Assembly (NCBI GenBank): GCA_033717875.1
Contig: JADDKJ010000021.1
Span: forward strand, 1-54,978
Reading direction: 5' to 3'
Source of the DNA: SBBG01 sp033717875
Lineage (GTDB): Bacteria; Pseudomonadota; Gammaproteobacteria; Ga0077554; Ga007554
Length of the DNA: 54,978 nucleotides
Positions 18,144-31,500 of the stretch are shown here, piece by piece; the stretch's first letter is position 1; every line of letters begins with the position of its first letter. Below the pieces are notes generated by a model. The model saw only the letters and a program-made list of their open reading frames with translations. It had not been told where the DNA came from and searched no databases. The position numbers and the translations under genes were made by a program.

Positions 18144-18269
18144 ACCGCCCGCTTGGCGGGGGCAATACCCGCGTTTCCTGTCCCATGTATTTTTTTCTTC
18201 TCGAAAAATTACCGAAAAAATATTCAGCCATTTCTCTGTGAATCGCGCACGTCTGTCGCCAATTCCCGA

Positions 18270-18305
18270 CGTGCTTTTTGCATTCAAGGTATAGCAAAAA
18301 GCACG
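18270..18305. promoter_or_regulatory. Inverted repeat upstream of the Lpp-like gene
   Basis: Perfect 12-bp arms CGTGCTTTTTGC and GCAAAAAGCACG are separated by 12 nt. The site lies 82 bp before the Lpp-like start and 126 bp after the L,D-transpeptidase stop. It could be an operator, a hairpin in the leader, or a terminator for the gene before it; no T-run follows. Confidence 0.4.
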
Positions 18306-18386
18306 GCTCTGGATTAGTCTTATCGCGTCGCGGGTCGAAGCAAAGCCTGCGTGGGAAATGCAATAAAAAATGCAAGGAGATGATTT

Positions 18387-18746
18387 ATGAATAAAGCAGT
18401 GAAGTTGATTCCTGTTGTGATGTCGTTGAGCCTCGCCGCCTGCGCCACCAGTGGCGATCTTGACAAGGTTCGCGCCCTGGCCGAACAGGCGCAGGAAAGC
18501 GCCAGCGCGGCCCAAGCCAAGGCGGATCAGGCGTTGAGCAAAACGTCCACTGCCCAATCGACGGCCGACCAGGCCTTGAGCAAGGCGACCTCCGCGGCCT
18601 CCGCCGTTGACCAGGCGACGGCCAAGGCGAACAATGCCCAAGCCACCGCTGACCAGGCTATGCAGAAGGCCAATGAGGCTAACGGCAAAGCCGATCAGAT
18701 CAATGAAAAGCTTGACCGGATGTTCAAGAAGTCGATGGAAAAATAA
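18387..18746 (+). CDS. Lpp/OprI-type alanine-zipper lipoprotein with 14-residue repeats
   Basis: A 119-residue lipoprotein. The lipobox SLAAC places the lipidated Cys at residue 19. The mature part is almost entirely a helical alanine zipper made of five 14-residue repeats from about residue 47 (pattern xADQALSKxxxAxx), and the chain ends in KSMEK. The terminal lysine matches the residue of Braun lipoprotein that is joined to peptidoglycan. At 101 residues the mature protein is well over the 58 of E. coli Lpp. A strong ribosome binding site (AAGGAG, 18373-18378) suggests high expression. L,D-transpeptidase genes lie on both sides. Confidence 0.88.
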   Translation: MNKAVKLIPVVMSLSLAACATSGDLDKVRALAEQAQESASAAQAKADQALSKTSTAQSTADQALSKATSAASAVDQATAKANNAQATADQAMQKANEANGKADQINEKLDRMFKKSMEK

Positions 18747-18770
18747 GGCGGCTGGCTTCGCGTCGTCGTG

Positions 18771-18819
18771 TATCAGGTTGCCAGAGGTGGTATTTTGGCA
18801 ACCTGATATCGTTGTTTTT
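18771..18819 (+). terminator. Rho-independent terminator of the Lpp-like gene
   Basis: Perfect 13-bp arms TATCAGGTTGCCA and TGGCAACCTGATA (18771-18783 and 18796-18808) are followed by TCGTTGTTTTT. It lies 25 bp after the lipoprotein stop codon. Confidence 0.85.
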
Positions 18820-18821
18820 CA

Positions 18822-18854
18822 GGGTGCCTCTTCAGCGGATTTATAGAGGTACCC
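18822..18854. mobile_element. 33-bp deletion derivative of the 140-bp element (R3)
   Basis: Read on the minus strand, its first 25 bp match the R2 end with three substitutions (22/25); its last 10 bp form an imperfect inverted repeat of its start (9/10). TTCA flanks both sides on the plus strand (18818-18821 and 18855-18858). The right TTCA contains the stop codon (TGA on the minus strand) of the adjacent L,D-transpeptidase gene, as with R2 at the protease gene. Confidence 0.65.
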
Positions 18855-18855
18855 T

Positions 18856-20199
18856 TCAGTTGACCCGGTTATTGACCGCCGGCACCCTGATGAAGGCATC
18901 AAGTCCCAGGTGGGATTGAATCCGGCGCAGGTGTTCCTGTGCCTCGTTTTTGTTGCCAAACGGGCCGGCCAGCACGCGATACCCTCCCTGCGCGGCAACG
19001 TGACGGGCGGGAATGGGCGGCCCCAGATGGCGCAGCAGGGCGGCGATACGGTGCGCCTTGTCCATGGTCTTGAAATTACCCGCCTGCACATACCACTGCC
19101 TGTTATCTGGCGCCCTCTCTTGTGACGAACGACCATCGTTCACTGCCTCAGCGGATGAACCAGAGGAAGACGAGGAGGCATCTTTCACTTCCGGCGCGGA
19201 ACCCTTGTCCTGCGCCGGTTCGATGACAGGCAAGGCGGCGAGCAGCTCATCCAGCGATGGGCTGCCGGGAGAAATCGGCACGGGAAAGCCGTGACCACGT
19301 TTGGTGAGGCGGATCACCCGGCCCCACTCGACAGCGGCCTTATTTTCTCCGGTGACGCGGCTCACAACCTTGATCGCCGGAGTGAGATTGCCTTCCCACG
19401 CCTTGAGTTCTTCCTCCAGTGGTTTATGCGCCTCCATGTACAAGGTGCCATCGCGCCAGCCCGCCAGAAAAGGCTGATTGACTATGGTGACCGGTATTCC
19501 CGGCGGGATGCGATCAAACAGCACGGCGATGTCCTCGGGATAAAGATGGATGCAGCCGTGACTGACACGCATGCCGATGCCATAGGGTTTATTGGTGCCA
19601 TGGATCAAATAACCGGGCAAACCCAGCCGGAAGGCATGCTGTCCAAGCGGATTGTCCGGGCCGGGCGGCACGACCGCCGGCAATGGCTCGCCTTTCTTGG
19701 CGTGCTCTTCGCGGATGGAGGCTGGCACGGTCCAGGCCGGATCTTTTTGCTTCGAGATCACCTGGGTTGCGCCAACCGGCGTCGACCAGCCTTCCTTGCC
19801 GATACCGATGGGGTGTGTAATCACCGTCGCGGGTTCGCCTTTCCTCGCGGGGGGATAATAAAACAGGCGCATCGTTGCGACGTTGATCACGATGCCTTGC
19901 CGCGGCGCGTCGGGCAGGATGAACTGGGTGGGCAGCAGGATGGGGGTCCCTTCGCCGGGCAGCCACGGATCCACGGTGGGATTGGCGTCGGTGATTTCGC
20001 TGTAGCCGAGATTGTGGCGACGCGCGATATCAGACAGAGTATCTTGCTGTCGGGCAAGGACGATGCGCAGTTCACCGACGACATCGTTGCCGGCCGATGG
20101 TAGCGGCAGGGTATCGGCCGACGCAGGCAGGCACAACGCCAGCAACCCGCCGGCAAACAGGCTCCGCAACCGTGAGAAATTCGATGGTAGTGTAGTCAT
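18856..20199 (-). CDS. L,D-transpeptidase with LysM-like and SPOR domains
   Basis: A 447-residue ErfK/YbiS-type enzyme. A signal peptide (cut near PASADT, residue 28) is followed by a LysM-like segment (about 44-92), the YkuD catalytic domain (about 102-240; His200 in LIHGTN and the nucleophile Cys216 in VSHGCIHLY), a low-complexity serine/glutamate linker (about 335-368) and a C-terminal SPOR domain (about 370-440; WYVQAGNFKTMDKA). In E. coli, the ErfK/YbiS/YcfS group attaches Lpp to peptidoglycan. The SPOR domain would direct it to denuded septal glycan, which is unusual for this group as I know it. Convergent with the Lpp-like gene; its stop codon lies in the target duplication of R3. Confidence 0.93.
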   Translation of the reverse strand: MTTLPSNFSRLRSLFAGGLLALCLPASADTLPLPSAGNDVVGELRIVLARQQDTLSDIARRHNLGYSEITDANPTVDPWLPGEGTPILLPTQFILPDAPRQGIVINVATMRLFYYPPARKGEPATVITHPIGIGKEGWSTPVGATQVISKQKDPAWTVPASIREEHAKKGEPLPAVVPPGPDNPLGQHAFRLGLPGYLIHGTNKPYGIGMRVSHGCIHLYPEDIAVLFDRIPPGIPVTIVNQPFLAGWRDGTLYMEAHKPLEEELKAWEGNLTPAIKVVSRVTGENKAAVEWGRVIRLTKRGHGFPVPISPGSPSLDELLAALPVIEPAQDKGSAPEVKDASSSSSGSSAEAVNDGRSSQERAPDNRQWYVQAGNFKTMDKAHRIAALLRHLGPPIPARHVAAQGGYRVLAGPFGNKNEAQEHLRRIQSHLGLDAFIRVPAVNNRVN

Positions 20200-20421
20200 G
20201 AGTCGATGGCCTCCTTGCTTAATCCCTGGAGCGATATAGGCGAGGGCATCCTGCGCCTCGCATCCGCAGCCAGTATGTTGATGCGGTTATATTGCTACAG
20301 ACGTGGGCCAATTTCCAGCAATTTTTGCAGCGTCGATGGTGTTTTGTTAATCATGCAGAATTAGACAATCGAAAATTTGATACGATGCGATTTCTCGCAA
20401 CAAAATAAAATTTCCGTATTG

Positions 20422-21015
20422 ATGCTCAATCTCGACATATATCTCGCCTCATCCTCCCCGCGCCGCCGCGAATTGCTCGAACAAATCGGCATCGGTTACC
20501 AGATATTGAACGTGGAAGTGGACGAAACCCCGCGCCAAAATGAAGCCCCCGAACTGTATGTCTCGCGCCTGGCCTTGGCCAAGGCGCGCGCTGGCTGGCA
20601 AACCCTGGCCGCGCAACCGCGCCGTCCGGTGCTGGGCGCGGACACGGCGGTGGTGGTGGAGGGTGAAGTGCTGGGCAAGCCGCGCGACCGGGAGGATGGT
20701 CTGGCGATGCTGGAACGGCTGTCGGGACGCTGCCATCATGTCTTGACCGCCGTGTCGCTGGTGGACGAGGAACGCGAGGCGGCACGCCTGAGCGTCAGCC
20801 GCGTCACCTTCCGCGCCATCACCGCCGAGGAGCGCGCGGCTTACTGGGATAGCGGCGAACCCGCCGGCAAGGCCGGCGCCTACGCCATCCAGGGACGCGC
20901 GGCGATCTTCGTCGCGTATCTGGAGGGAAGTTATTCCGGCGTGATGGGTTTGCCGTTGTATGAAACAAGCGAGTTGCTGGCCGAGTTTGGCATCACAAGC
21001 ATTCGTTCGGCTTGA
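20422..21015 (+). CDS. maf: Maf family nucleoside triphosphate pyrophosphatase
   Basis: A 197-residue Maf protein, which hydrolyses non-standard or modified nucleoside triphosphates to monophosphates. Seen are LASSSPRRRELLEQIG at the start, LGADTAVVVEGEVLGKP in the middle, and YAIQGRAAIFVAYLEGSYSGVMGLPLYET at the end (quoted in overlapping parts of the family core). The ATG at 20422 fits the family start; an upstream start at 20377 has no support. The start is AT-rich upstream with no clear ribosome binding site. In the conserved block it precedes rng. Confidence 0.95.
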   Translation: MLNLDIYLASSSPRRRELLEQIGIGYQILNVEVDETPRQNEAPELYVSRLALAKARAGWQTLAAQPRRPVLGADTAVVVEGEVLGKPRDREDGLAMLERLSGRCHHVLTAVSLVDEEREAARLSVSRVTFRAITAEERAAYWDSGEPAGKAGAYAIQGRAAIFVAYLEGSYSGVMGLPLYETSELLAEFGITSIRSA

Positions 21016-22493
21016 AGGCGGGGCTCGCTTTTCATCCCCTGCCGTATTCGCCGCTTCGCAAAGCCGGTGAAAAATAACCGTGGCCACGCCTTCCATTGGA
21101 AACCGTTTGTCATGGAAAATCGTGCTTGAACCTAAAAACGGCCATTGGAGCCTACTGCGAATGCCTAATGTACCGAATCTGAGCGAGAACATCGCAAAAT
21201 CTGTCCTCACCGTAGCGGGTGGCTACGGCTGCGGAATATTTTGCGATGTTCTCGCCCATCTTCAGCACCTTAGTCATTCTCGCTACGGCTCCAATGGCCG
21301 TTTTTAGGTTGAAATTTTGAACTTTTAATGGAGCGTCTCTGTGAGCGAGGAAATCCTGGTCAACATCACGCCGCGCGAAGCCCGCGTGGCGATGGTCGAA
21401 AATGGTGTGTTGCAGGAAGTATGGATAGAGCGCAGCGCGCGGCGTGGTCTGGTGGGGAATATCTACAAGGGCTGCGTCAGCCGGGTGTTGCCGGGGATGC
21501 AGGCGGCGTTTGTCGATATCGGGCTGGAGCGCGCGGCGTTTTTGCACGCGTCCGATATCGTGACCTCGCCGATGCCGGGTGAGGAAGCGCCTGCCGAGGG
21601 CAAAAAGTCCGAGATTACCGATCTGCTCCGCGAAGGGCAGGAGGTGCTGGTGCAGGTGGTGAAAGACCCGTTGGGCAGCAAGGGCGCGCGCCTGACGACG
21701 CACATTAGCATTCCGTCGCGTTATCTGGTGCTGATGCCGGACATGGGCACGGTGGGCGTATCGCAACGCATCGAGAACGAGCAGGAGCGGCAACGCCTGA
21801 AGGGGATGGCGGCGGCGCTGGTGGCGGGGGATGGCGGTGGTTATATCGTGCGCACCGCCGCGGAAGGGGCCACGGAGGACGCTTTGCGCGCCGACATGGA
21901 GTTTTTGCGCCGTTTGTGGGAGTCGATCCGCGAGCGCATTCCGTCGTTGCCGACCGGCGCCGTGGTGCACGAGGATCTGCCGCTGGCGCTGCGCACGTTG
22001 CGCGATCTGACCGGCAGCGCGGTGGAAAAGGTGCGCATCGACTCGCGTGAAACCCATCGCCGGGCGGTCGAGTTCGCCGAAAAGTTCATCCCGGAACTCG
22101 CGCAGCGCATGGAATATTATCCCGGCGAGCGGCCGATCTTCGACCTCTATTCCATCGAGGACGAGATCCAGAAGGCGCTGGAGCGCAAGGTGCAGCTCAA
22201 GTCGGGCGGCTATCTGATCATCGACCAGACCGAGGCGATGACGACCATCGATGTCAACACCGGTTCGTTCGTCGGCCATCGCAATCTGGAGGAGACCATC
22301 TTCAAGACCAATCTCGAGGCGGCGCAGTCGATCGCGCGCCAATTGCGCCTGCGCAACCTCGGCGGCATCATCATCATCGATTTCATCGACATGACGGAAG
22401 AGGAGCATAAACGCCAAGTGCTGCGCGCCCTGGAAAAAAGCCTGGTGCGCGATCATGCCAAGTGCTACATCAGTGGCGTGTCGGCGCTGGGGT

Positions 22494-22525
<32 letters not shown>

Positions 22526-25500
22526 AGCCTGGCGCATGTGCTGTGCCAGCCCTGTCCGGCGTGCGGCGGGCGGGGTATATTAAAGGCCCCGGAAACGATA
22601 TGCTACGAGATCTTCCGCGAGATACTGCGCGAGGCGCGTCAGTTCGACGCCAAACAGTTCCTGGTGCTGGCATCGCAGGAAGTGGTGGACTTGTTGCTGG
22701 AGGATGAGTCGGCCAGTGTCGCGGAACTCGAGTCGTTCATCGGCAAGCCGATAAAGTTTCAGGTGGAGTCGCTTTATTCCCAGGAGCAGTATGACGTTGT
22801 GCCGATGTGATGCGGCGGCATGGATTTTCGCAGAGCGCGTCGCGGCGCTGTGCGCCTCTCTAGAGTTTGGTAGTCAATAGTTGTTGTCGTGAAATCTTTT
22901 CTTGATATCGCCCGCCGTTGCCATATGTTTCTGTGGCTGGCGTTTGCCGTTGCGGTGGTGCTGGCCGCGATCACGGTTTCCGTTGTCCGTCTTTGGCTGC
23001 CGGAGGCGGGTTCCCATCGCGAGGATATCCAGCGCTGGATGACGGAATATACCGGCTTGCCGGTCACTATCGGCGCCATCGACATCCAGTGGCGCGGCTT
23101 GCGTCCGCGTCTTGCGCTCAAGGATATCTGTCTCCAGGAAAAAGAGGGTGCACGCGCCATTGTGTGTTTCAGGGAGGCGCAGCTTGCCATCGATCTGGCC
23201 GCATCGGCGTGGCGTGGCCGACCGGAGCCCAGCGGGCTGACCGTGGTGGGCGCCAATCTGACTGTGGTGCGCCGCCCGGACGGCAGTTTTACCATCGCGG
23301 GTCTGGAAGACATGCCGCCCGATCCCCACCTTCAGGAGCAATTGCAGGAATGGCTGTTGGGCCAGGAATACCTGGTCATCAAGGACAGCCAATTGCACTG
23401 GCGCGATCTGCGTACCGGCCGTGTGCGGCATTTCAGCAATGTCAGACTGGATCTGCGCAGTAGCGGGCAGCGCCATCAACTGGCGGGCGCCGTGACCCTG
23501 CCCGCGAGGGGGGACGGCAAACCTGTCCCAGGCGCGACCGAGGGGATCGTTTTTACGCTCGATCTGACGGGCGATGTGTTTGCGGCGAATGGCTGGTCGG
23601 GCAAGGGTTATATCAGCGGTACGGGAGTCGATCTGGCGCAGTGGCTGGAAGGGCGCGCCACCAAAGGTATAACAGCGGATCGTGGCATTGCCGATGTCAA
23701 GCTGTGGGGGGAATGGAAGCAGGCCGCTTTACAGCGCCTGGAGGGTGAAGGCGAGCTGCGTGATGTGCGTCTGACCGGCGAGGGGGCGGCGCTGGAAAAT
23801 GCAGTTCCGGCTCCCAGCCTTTCCAGTCCCTCCCTTTCCATCTCCACGCTGTCCGGGCGTTTTGTCTGGCAGCGCCAGACGCAACGAGGCTGGATGCTGG
23901 ATGCCGACCGCATTGTGCTGGCCCATCCAGGCATGCAGGCGATGCCCGCCACCCGCCTCAAAGTCGCTGTTACGCAAGAAGGAAACGCTACCGTGGTCGA
24001 AGGAGGCTTTGACCGGCTGCGCTTGCAGGATGCCGCGCCCTTGCTGATGCTTGGCGATGCTGTGTCCGGCCGGTTACGTGAAGCGATTGCCGCGTTGCGG
24101 CCGCGCGGCGATCTGCATGACACCTATTTCAATTATCGCAGCAGCGAGGGCGCGGCGCCGTTATTCCTTGCGCGTGGCCGCTTCGAGGAACTCGCCATTC
24201 AGCGCTGGAAGGATGTTCCCGCCGTGTCAGGTTTGAGCGGCATGCTGCGCATGGATGAGCGTTCCGGCGTGCTGGCGTTGGACAGCAAGGGGGCGCGATT
24301 CAAGTTCGGCACACTGTTTCGTGATCAGCTGCCAGTCGATGCCCTCAGCGGCCATCTTGCCTGGCGGCAACAGGACGGCGTATGGCGTATACAGACGCGC
24401 GACTTGGCGCTGCGCAATGCCGATTTGAGCGGACGGGTCAGCGCCGTGGTCGATGTGCCGGAAAATGGCGCATCGCCCTTCATCAACCTTGCAGCCAGTG
24501 TCGAGAATGCCAATCTCGAACATACTTCACGGTATTTGCCGGTCGGCGTGATCCCGCCGAAAGTCGTGGCGTGGCTGGATCGCTCGATCATCAGCGGCCG
24601 TGCCGTCTCGGCCAGCGCGGCATTGCATGGGCGGGCGAAGGATTTCCCCTATGATCGCGGCACAGGCCGGTTCGAGGTGCGCTTCAATGTCAGCGATGGC
24701 ATTCTCGATTATGAGCCAGGCTGGCCGCGCCTGGAGGAGATCGAAACAGAGGTGGTGTTCGACGGGCGTGGTATGGAGATCAACGCCGTGAGTGGCAAGG
24801 TCTTCACCACCACCATCACCCGCGCCCGTGTCGCCATCGCCGATCTCGATGGCTCTCCGCCGGTGCTGACCATCGCTGGCGCCGCGCAGGGGCCGCTTGC
24901 CGACGGATTGCGCTTTGTCAGGGAAAGTCCGCTCCATAAGGCCATCGGAACATATCTGGACAAGGCGCGCGCGGAGGGCCATGGCGCGCTTGATCTGAAC
25001 TTGCTCATTCCCCTGTCGCCAGAACATCCCGACCAGATCAAGGGCACGCTGGCTTTTGATAACAACACGCTGATCTTCGCCGATGGCGATCTTGAGCTGT
25101 CTCAGGTCAAAGGCGTGCTGGGTTTCAGCGAATCGGCCCTGAACGCACGCGGTATTCGCGCCCGCTTGTTTGGGCAGCAGGCGGAGATCAATATCGATAC
25201 GGCCGCTGCGGAAGGTTCCGTAAAACCGCACGGCGCTTTACGGTTCGAGGCGCGCGGCAGAGCGGCGGTCAAGGATCTGGCGCGGCAGTTCAAATCCCCC
25301 TTGCTGAAACATCTCGAAGGCGAGTCCGATTGGCTGGCAACGCTGCGCCTATACGAGACGCAGAACAGGAAGACCGCTGCGGCGCTGCGCGTCGAATCAC
25401 CCCTGAAGGGCATGGCGGTGTTGCTGCCCGCGCCGCTCGGCAAGCCCGCCGCGCAGCCCGCCACGCTCACCGTCGCGACCGAATTCCCGCGCACGCGCGA

Positions 25501-28500
25501 GACGCCGTTCAGCGTGCGCTATGGGGATAACCTGCAAGCGGTCTTCACGCTGGCCGATGATGGCGGAGTCGATCGCGGCGAATTGCGCTTCGGCGGCGGC
25601 GCGGCGGTGTTGCCGGGCAGACCGGGAATACACGTCGCCGGCGAAGTGGCGCGGCTCCCGGGATCCGACTGGCTGGCGTTCTTCAAGGCCGATGCGGACG
25701 TTCCCCCTGCCGCGCGAGAGCATGGGGTCAACACTATCGACTTACGCATCGGCGAACTGGAAATATTCCGCCAGCGGTTCGACAAGCTCGATCTGCGCGC
25801 GGAAAACACCGCGCAAGGCTGGGAAGCGCGCGTCGACAGCGGGGAGCTGGCCGGCAAGCTGCGCCTTCCTCATGTGCCTTCGGCGCCCGTGACGGCCGAT
25901 CTGGAACGCCTCATCCTGCAATCGATGCCGGCGGGCGAGGCTGTGTCCGACGCGGATCTCGGCGCCGACCCGCGCCAGATACCGCCGCTGCGCATCCAGG
26001 CCAAGCGTTTTTCCTACGCGGGCATCGAATTGGGCAGTCTGGCGTTGACGGCCTCGCCTCGTCCCGCCGGTCTGCATGTGGACAATCTGGCCTTCAATTC
26101 CGACACCTTGAAAATCAACGCGACAGGAGATTGGGGTATCGACAAGGGGCGGCAATCCTCGGCATTTTCCATTGCGCTGGACAGTTCCGATCTGGAGAAG
26201 ACCTTTACCCTGTTCAATCATCCTGGCACGATGGAAAATGGCACAGGGCGCATCGACAGCGACATCCGCTGGAACGCTCCGCCACACGCTTTTTCGTTTG
26301 ATAAACTCAACGGCAGCGTGCGGCTGAATTTCAGAAAGGGGCGCCTGCTCGGCGTGGAGCCGGGCGCGGGCCGCGTTTTCGGCCTGCTGGGGACATTGAA
26401 TTTCAACGACCTGTTCTCCAAGGGTTTCACCTTCGATCGCATCGAGGGAGCGTTTTCCATCAAGGACGGCAATGCCTCTACCGATAACCTGATGATGGAC
26501 GGCCCTGCCGCCAAGATCGAAATAAAAGGCCGGGTCGGACTGGCGGCCAGGGACTATGACCATCGCGTCACCGTCACGCCGCGTTCGTCGACGACCTTGC
26601 CGCTGGCCGGCGCGCTGGCCGGGGGATTGCCGATGGGGGCGGCGGTGCTGCTGTTCCAGAAGCTGTTTCAGCCGGGGCTTGATCGCCTCACGCGCTATCA
26701 GTACACCGTGAAAGGCTCGTGGGACAATCCCGTCATAGATGTGCCGCCGCAAGGCAAAAAAGAGGATGCCGCTGGCGGCAAGAAGTAACAGATTCAGGGT
26801 AAAATAAAACAATGCACTACTTCACGACTCTAAAAACACCCGCCTTGTTCGCAGGCGCCTTATTGGCCATGTCGAGCCCTTCCATCTCGCATGCCGTGGA
26901 TTCCTTGCCGATGCCGGCGCTCACCCTCACCGCCGATCAATGGCCCTCGCCGATCAATGGCCAGTCCGTCGCCATGCTGCCCCCTTTGGCGGCGGCCATG
27001 CAGGACATGATCGCCGCGCCGGACAGCCGCCTTGCCTTGCGCCACCCGCGCAGCGACGAGGGTAACGCATGGGCGCAGGAGCTGCGCGACTGGCTGGTGT
27101 CGCTCGGCGTGTCCTCCGATCGAATCGAGATGATTCCCGCCGCGCCCGAAGGTGTGATTGGACTGGCGGTATCGGCCGCGGCCGCGCGCGAAGCGGCCAG
27201 CGCGCCAGGCAAGGAAACGGTGGCCCCCTTTCCCGCTGTCGAGCCGTCGCAAGCGGAAGGAGTGGAGGTGCCATGAGCCGCGTCGCCGCCATCCAAATGG
27301 CCTCCGGGCCGAATGTCAGTGCCAACCTGCTCGAGGCTTCGCGGCTCATCGGCCTGGCCGCGGCCAGCGGCGCGGGGTTGGTGGTGCTGCCTGAAAACTT
27401 CGCTATCATGGGCGCCGCGGAATCCGACAAGCTCAAGGTGCGCGAGCAGGATGGGCAGGGTCCAATTCAGGATTTTCTCGCCCACCAGGCGGTCAAGAAC
27501 AACATCTGGCTGGTCGGCGGGACCATCCCGCTGGCGGCGCACAACCCCGGCAAGGTGCGTGCCGCCTGCTTGTTGTTCAATCCCGCCGGCCAGCGTGTGG
27601 CGCGCTACGACAAGATTCACATGTTCGACGTGCGCATCGAGGAAAGCGGGGAGAATTACACCGAATCGGAAACCATCGAAGCCGGTGACACCACGGTGGT
27701 GGTGGACACCCCTTTCGGTAAACTGGGGCTTGCGGTGTGTTACGATCTGCGCTTTCCCGAGCTGTTCCGGCGCATGCTCGATGAAGGCGTGGAACTGCTG
27801 GCGCTGCCGTCGGCCTTCACCGCCATCACCGGCCGGGCTCACTGGGAGACGCTGGTGCGAGCCCGCGCCGTCGAGAACCTGTGCTATGTGATCGCCGCCG
27901 CGCAGGGCGGTTATCATCTGGGCGGACGCGAAACCCACGGCGACAGCATGATCGTCGATCCCTGGGGCGTGGTGCTGGACCGTCTCCCGCGCGGATCGGG
28001 ATACGTCAGCGCCATCATCGACCGCGCGCGTCTGGCCAGTATTCGCCGCAGTTTCCCGGCGATACAGCACCGCAAGTTGGGGTGCTCGTAACCCTAAAAA
28101 CGGCGATTCACAGCAGAGGACGCGGAGAACGCAGAGGAAAAGCGAGACCTTGGCAAGGTGTGGGGAATCACCCCCTGGCTGGCCGCGCTTATTAAATTTC
28201 TTTGCGTCCTTCGCATTCTTCGCGGTTCAATAGCTTTATTCAGGATAATCAAACAGGATACGCCATGAACACATCGCTCGATATCGCCCGCCATATGCTG
28301 CTTGCCCCCGCCAGCCTGGCCGACGCCGACCTCGGCGGTGTGCTCGGCCAGGTGATGGGGCACGCCGTGGATAGCGCCGATCTCTATTTCCAGGCCACGC
28401 ATTACGAATCCTGGTCGCTTGAAGACGGTATCGTCAAGGAAGGCAGTCACAGCATTGACCGCGGCGTGGGCGTGCGTGCCATCAGTGGCGAGAAGACCGG

Positions 28501-31500
28501 CTTCGCCTATTCCGACGAAATCGCCCTGCCCGCGCTTACCGAGGCGGCGCTCGCGGCACGGGCGATTGCCCGCGGCGGACAACAAAATCAGGTGCAGGCT
28601 TGGTCACGCGCCGGCGGGCACGACCTTTACCTCCCCACCAACCCGCTCGGTACCTTGCCCGAGCAGGAAAAGGTGCGTCTGCTGGAGTCTCTGGACCTCG
28701 AGGCGCGCCGGCAGGACCCGCGCATCAAGCAAGTGATGGTGAGCCTGGCCGGTGTTTACGATGTGGTGCTGATCGCCGGCAGCGATGGCACACTGGCCGC
28801 CGACATACGGCCGCTGGTGCGTCTCAATGTCAGCGTCATCGCCGAACAGAACGGCCGCCGCGAGCAAGGCTCCAGCGGCGGCGGCGGACGTGTCGGCTAT
28901 GAATACTTTGTCGAAGACGGGCGCGGCCTGGGCTATGCGCGCGAAGCGGTGCGGCAGGCCCTGGTGAATCTCGATGCGCGCGATGCGCCCGCCGGCGCCA
29001 TGCAAGTGGTGCTCGGTCCGGGCTGGCCCGGTGTGCTGCTGCATGAGGCCATTGGCCACGGCCTGGAAGGCGACTTCAACCGCAAGGGCACGTCGGCCTT
29101 CGCCGGACGCATCGGCGAGCGAGTCGCATCAAAGCTGTGCACCGTGGTCGATGACGGCACCCTCGCCAGCCGCCGCGGTTCGCTCAACATCGACGACGAA
29201 GGCACGCCCACCCAGCGCACCGTGCTGATCGAAAACGGCATCCTCAAGGGCTATATGCAGGACAAGATGAACGCCCGCCTGATGGGCGTCGCCCCCACCG
29301 GCAACGGCCGGCGCGAATCCTACGCCCACCTGCCCATGCCGCGCATGACCAACACCTACATGCTGGCCGGCCAGCACGACCCGCAGGAAATCATCGCCTC
29401 GGTGAAACGCGGCCTGTACGCCGTCAACTTCGGTGGCGGCCAGGTGGACATCACCTCCGGTAAATTCGTCTTCTCCGCCAGCGAAGCCTACATGATCGAA
29501 GACGGCAAAATCACCTACCCCGTCAAAGGCGCCACCCTCATCGGCAACGGCCCCGATGTCCTCACCCGCGTCAGCATGGTCGGCAACGACCTGAAGCTCG
29601 ACGCCGGTGTCGGCACCTGCGGCAAGGAAGGCCAGAGCGTACCGGTGGGCGTGGGGCAGCCGACGTTGCGGGTGGACGGGCTCACAGTGGGCGGGACGAG
29701 CGCTTGATGAACCAGTAAATCATGAATTTATCCGCCATCCTCGTCGTCAGCTCTCCGGCTCAAGTGGAGAGGTGTATGGCCCTGCTCGACACGTTGCCTG
29801 GCATCGCCGTCCACCATGCCGATCCTGCCACAGGCAAGATAGTCATCACCCAAGAGGCCGCTTCGACTAGCGCCGAGGTTGAAGGTTTGAAGCGCATCAA
29901 GGCGCTGAACGAGGTTTTGATGGCGGAAATGATCTATCACTATTTTGAGGACGACGAGACGCTGGAAACAGCGATGCCCGCCGGCCTCGATGAGTTTCAG
30001 GGCTTGGGAGAACTGCCCGAGTTCTTGAGTCCGCGCAAAGAATAGCACCTCAACACCGCCAATACACCACGGCTGTGATGGATGTTGTGCGCTTCACAGC
30101 CACACCAGAACAATGACAGTACCAATCCATAACGAGAAGCTACGCATGAGCATTACCCGCCGCGATTTTCTGAAAACCTGTCTGGCCGCTGCCGCGGCGG
30201 CCAGTGTCGGCATTCCCCTGAGTCCAGCCGCCCAGGCGGCGGCGCGTAAGGTCGATGAGGGTTGGCGCTGGGACAAGGGCGTATGTCGGTTCTGCGGTGT
30301 CGGCTGCGGCATCCAGATTGCTACCAAGAACGGCCGCATCGTCGCCACCAAAGGTGATCCCGACTCGCCCGTCAACCGCGGCCTCAACTGCATCAAGGGC
30401 TATTTCAACGGCAAGATCCTCTATGGTGAGGACCGCTTGACTCAGCCGTTGCTGCGCATGAAGGATGGCAAGTTCGACAAGAAGGGCGACTTCGTGCCGG
30501 TCTCTTGGGAACGTGCCTTCGACGAGATGGAGAGGCAATTCAAGCGGGCCTATCGCGAGCTGGGTCCTACCGGCGTGGCGGTAATGGGCTCCGGCCAGTA
30601 CACCATCCAGGAAGGTTACGCCGCTGTCAAGCTGATGAAGGCCGGTTTTCGCAGCAACAACATCGACCCCAATGCACGGCACTGCATGGCCTCGGCCGTG
30701 GCCGGCTTCATGCAGACCTTCGGTATCGACGAGCCTTCTGGTAATTATGACGATATTGAAGAGACCGACACCATGGTGCTGTGGGGCGCCAACATGGCCG
30801 AGATGCATCCCATCCTGTGGACACGCATCGTCGATCGCCGTCTGTCGAACGACAAGGTGCGCATCGTCAATCTCAGCACCTACAGCAATATGTCGTCCGA
30901 CATGGCCGACCTGGAGATCATCTTCAAGCCGCAGACCGATCTTGCGATCCAGAACTTCATCGCCCGCGAGATCATCAAGCGCGATGCGGTCAACTGGGAT
31001 TTCGTCGAGAAACACTGCGTCTTCGCCACCGGCCCCTACGACATCGGGTATGGCATGCGCGACAACGGTAAATTCGCCTTTGCCGCCGAGCAAGATACCC
31101 TGGCCAAGCAGCGCGCGATCAACCTCGATGCCGCCGAGGCCGTCGGCCAACGGCGCAAGGCGGGTGAACGGGTTCAACAAACCAACAGCGATACGGCAGG
31201 CAAGCACTGGTTGATCGAATTCGAGCATTTCAAACAGGCGGTTGAACCCTACACCCTGGATTACGTCGCCGAGTTGTCCAAGGGTGATGCCGACGAACCG
31301 CTGGCGCAGTTCAAGACCAAGTTACAACAGCTCGCCGACTTCTATATCGACGCCCAGCGCAAGGTGGTGTCGTTCTGGACCATGGGTTTCAACCAGCATC
31401 AGCGCGGTACATGGGTCAACGAACAGGCGTACATGAATCACCTCTTGCTGGGCAAACAGGCCAGCCCGGGCAACGGCGCCTTTTCGCTCACCGGCCAGCC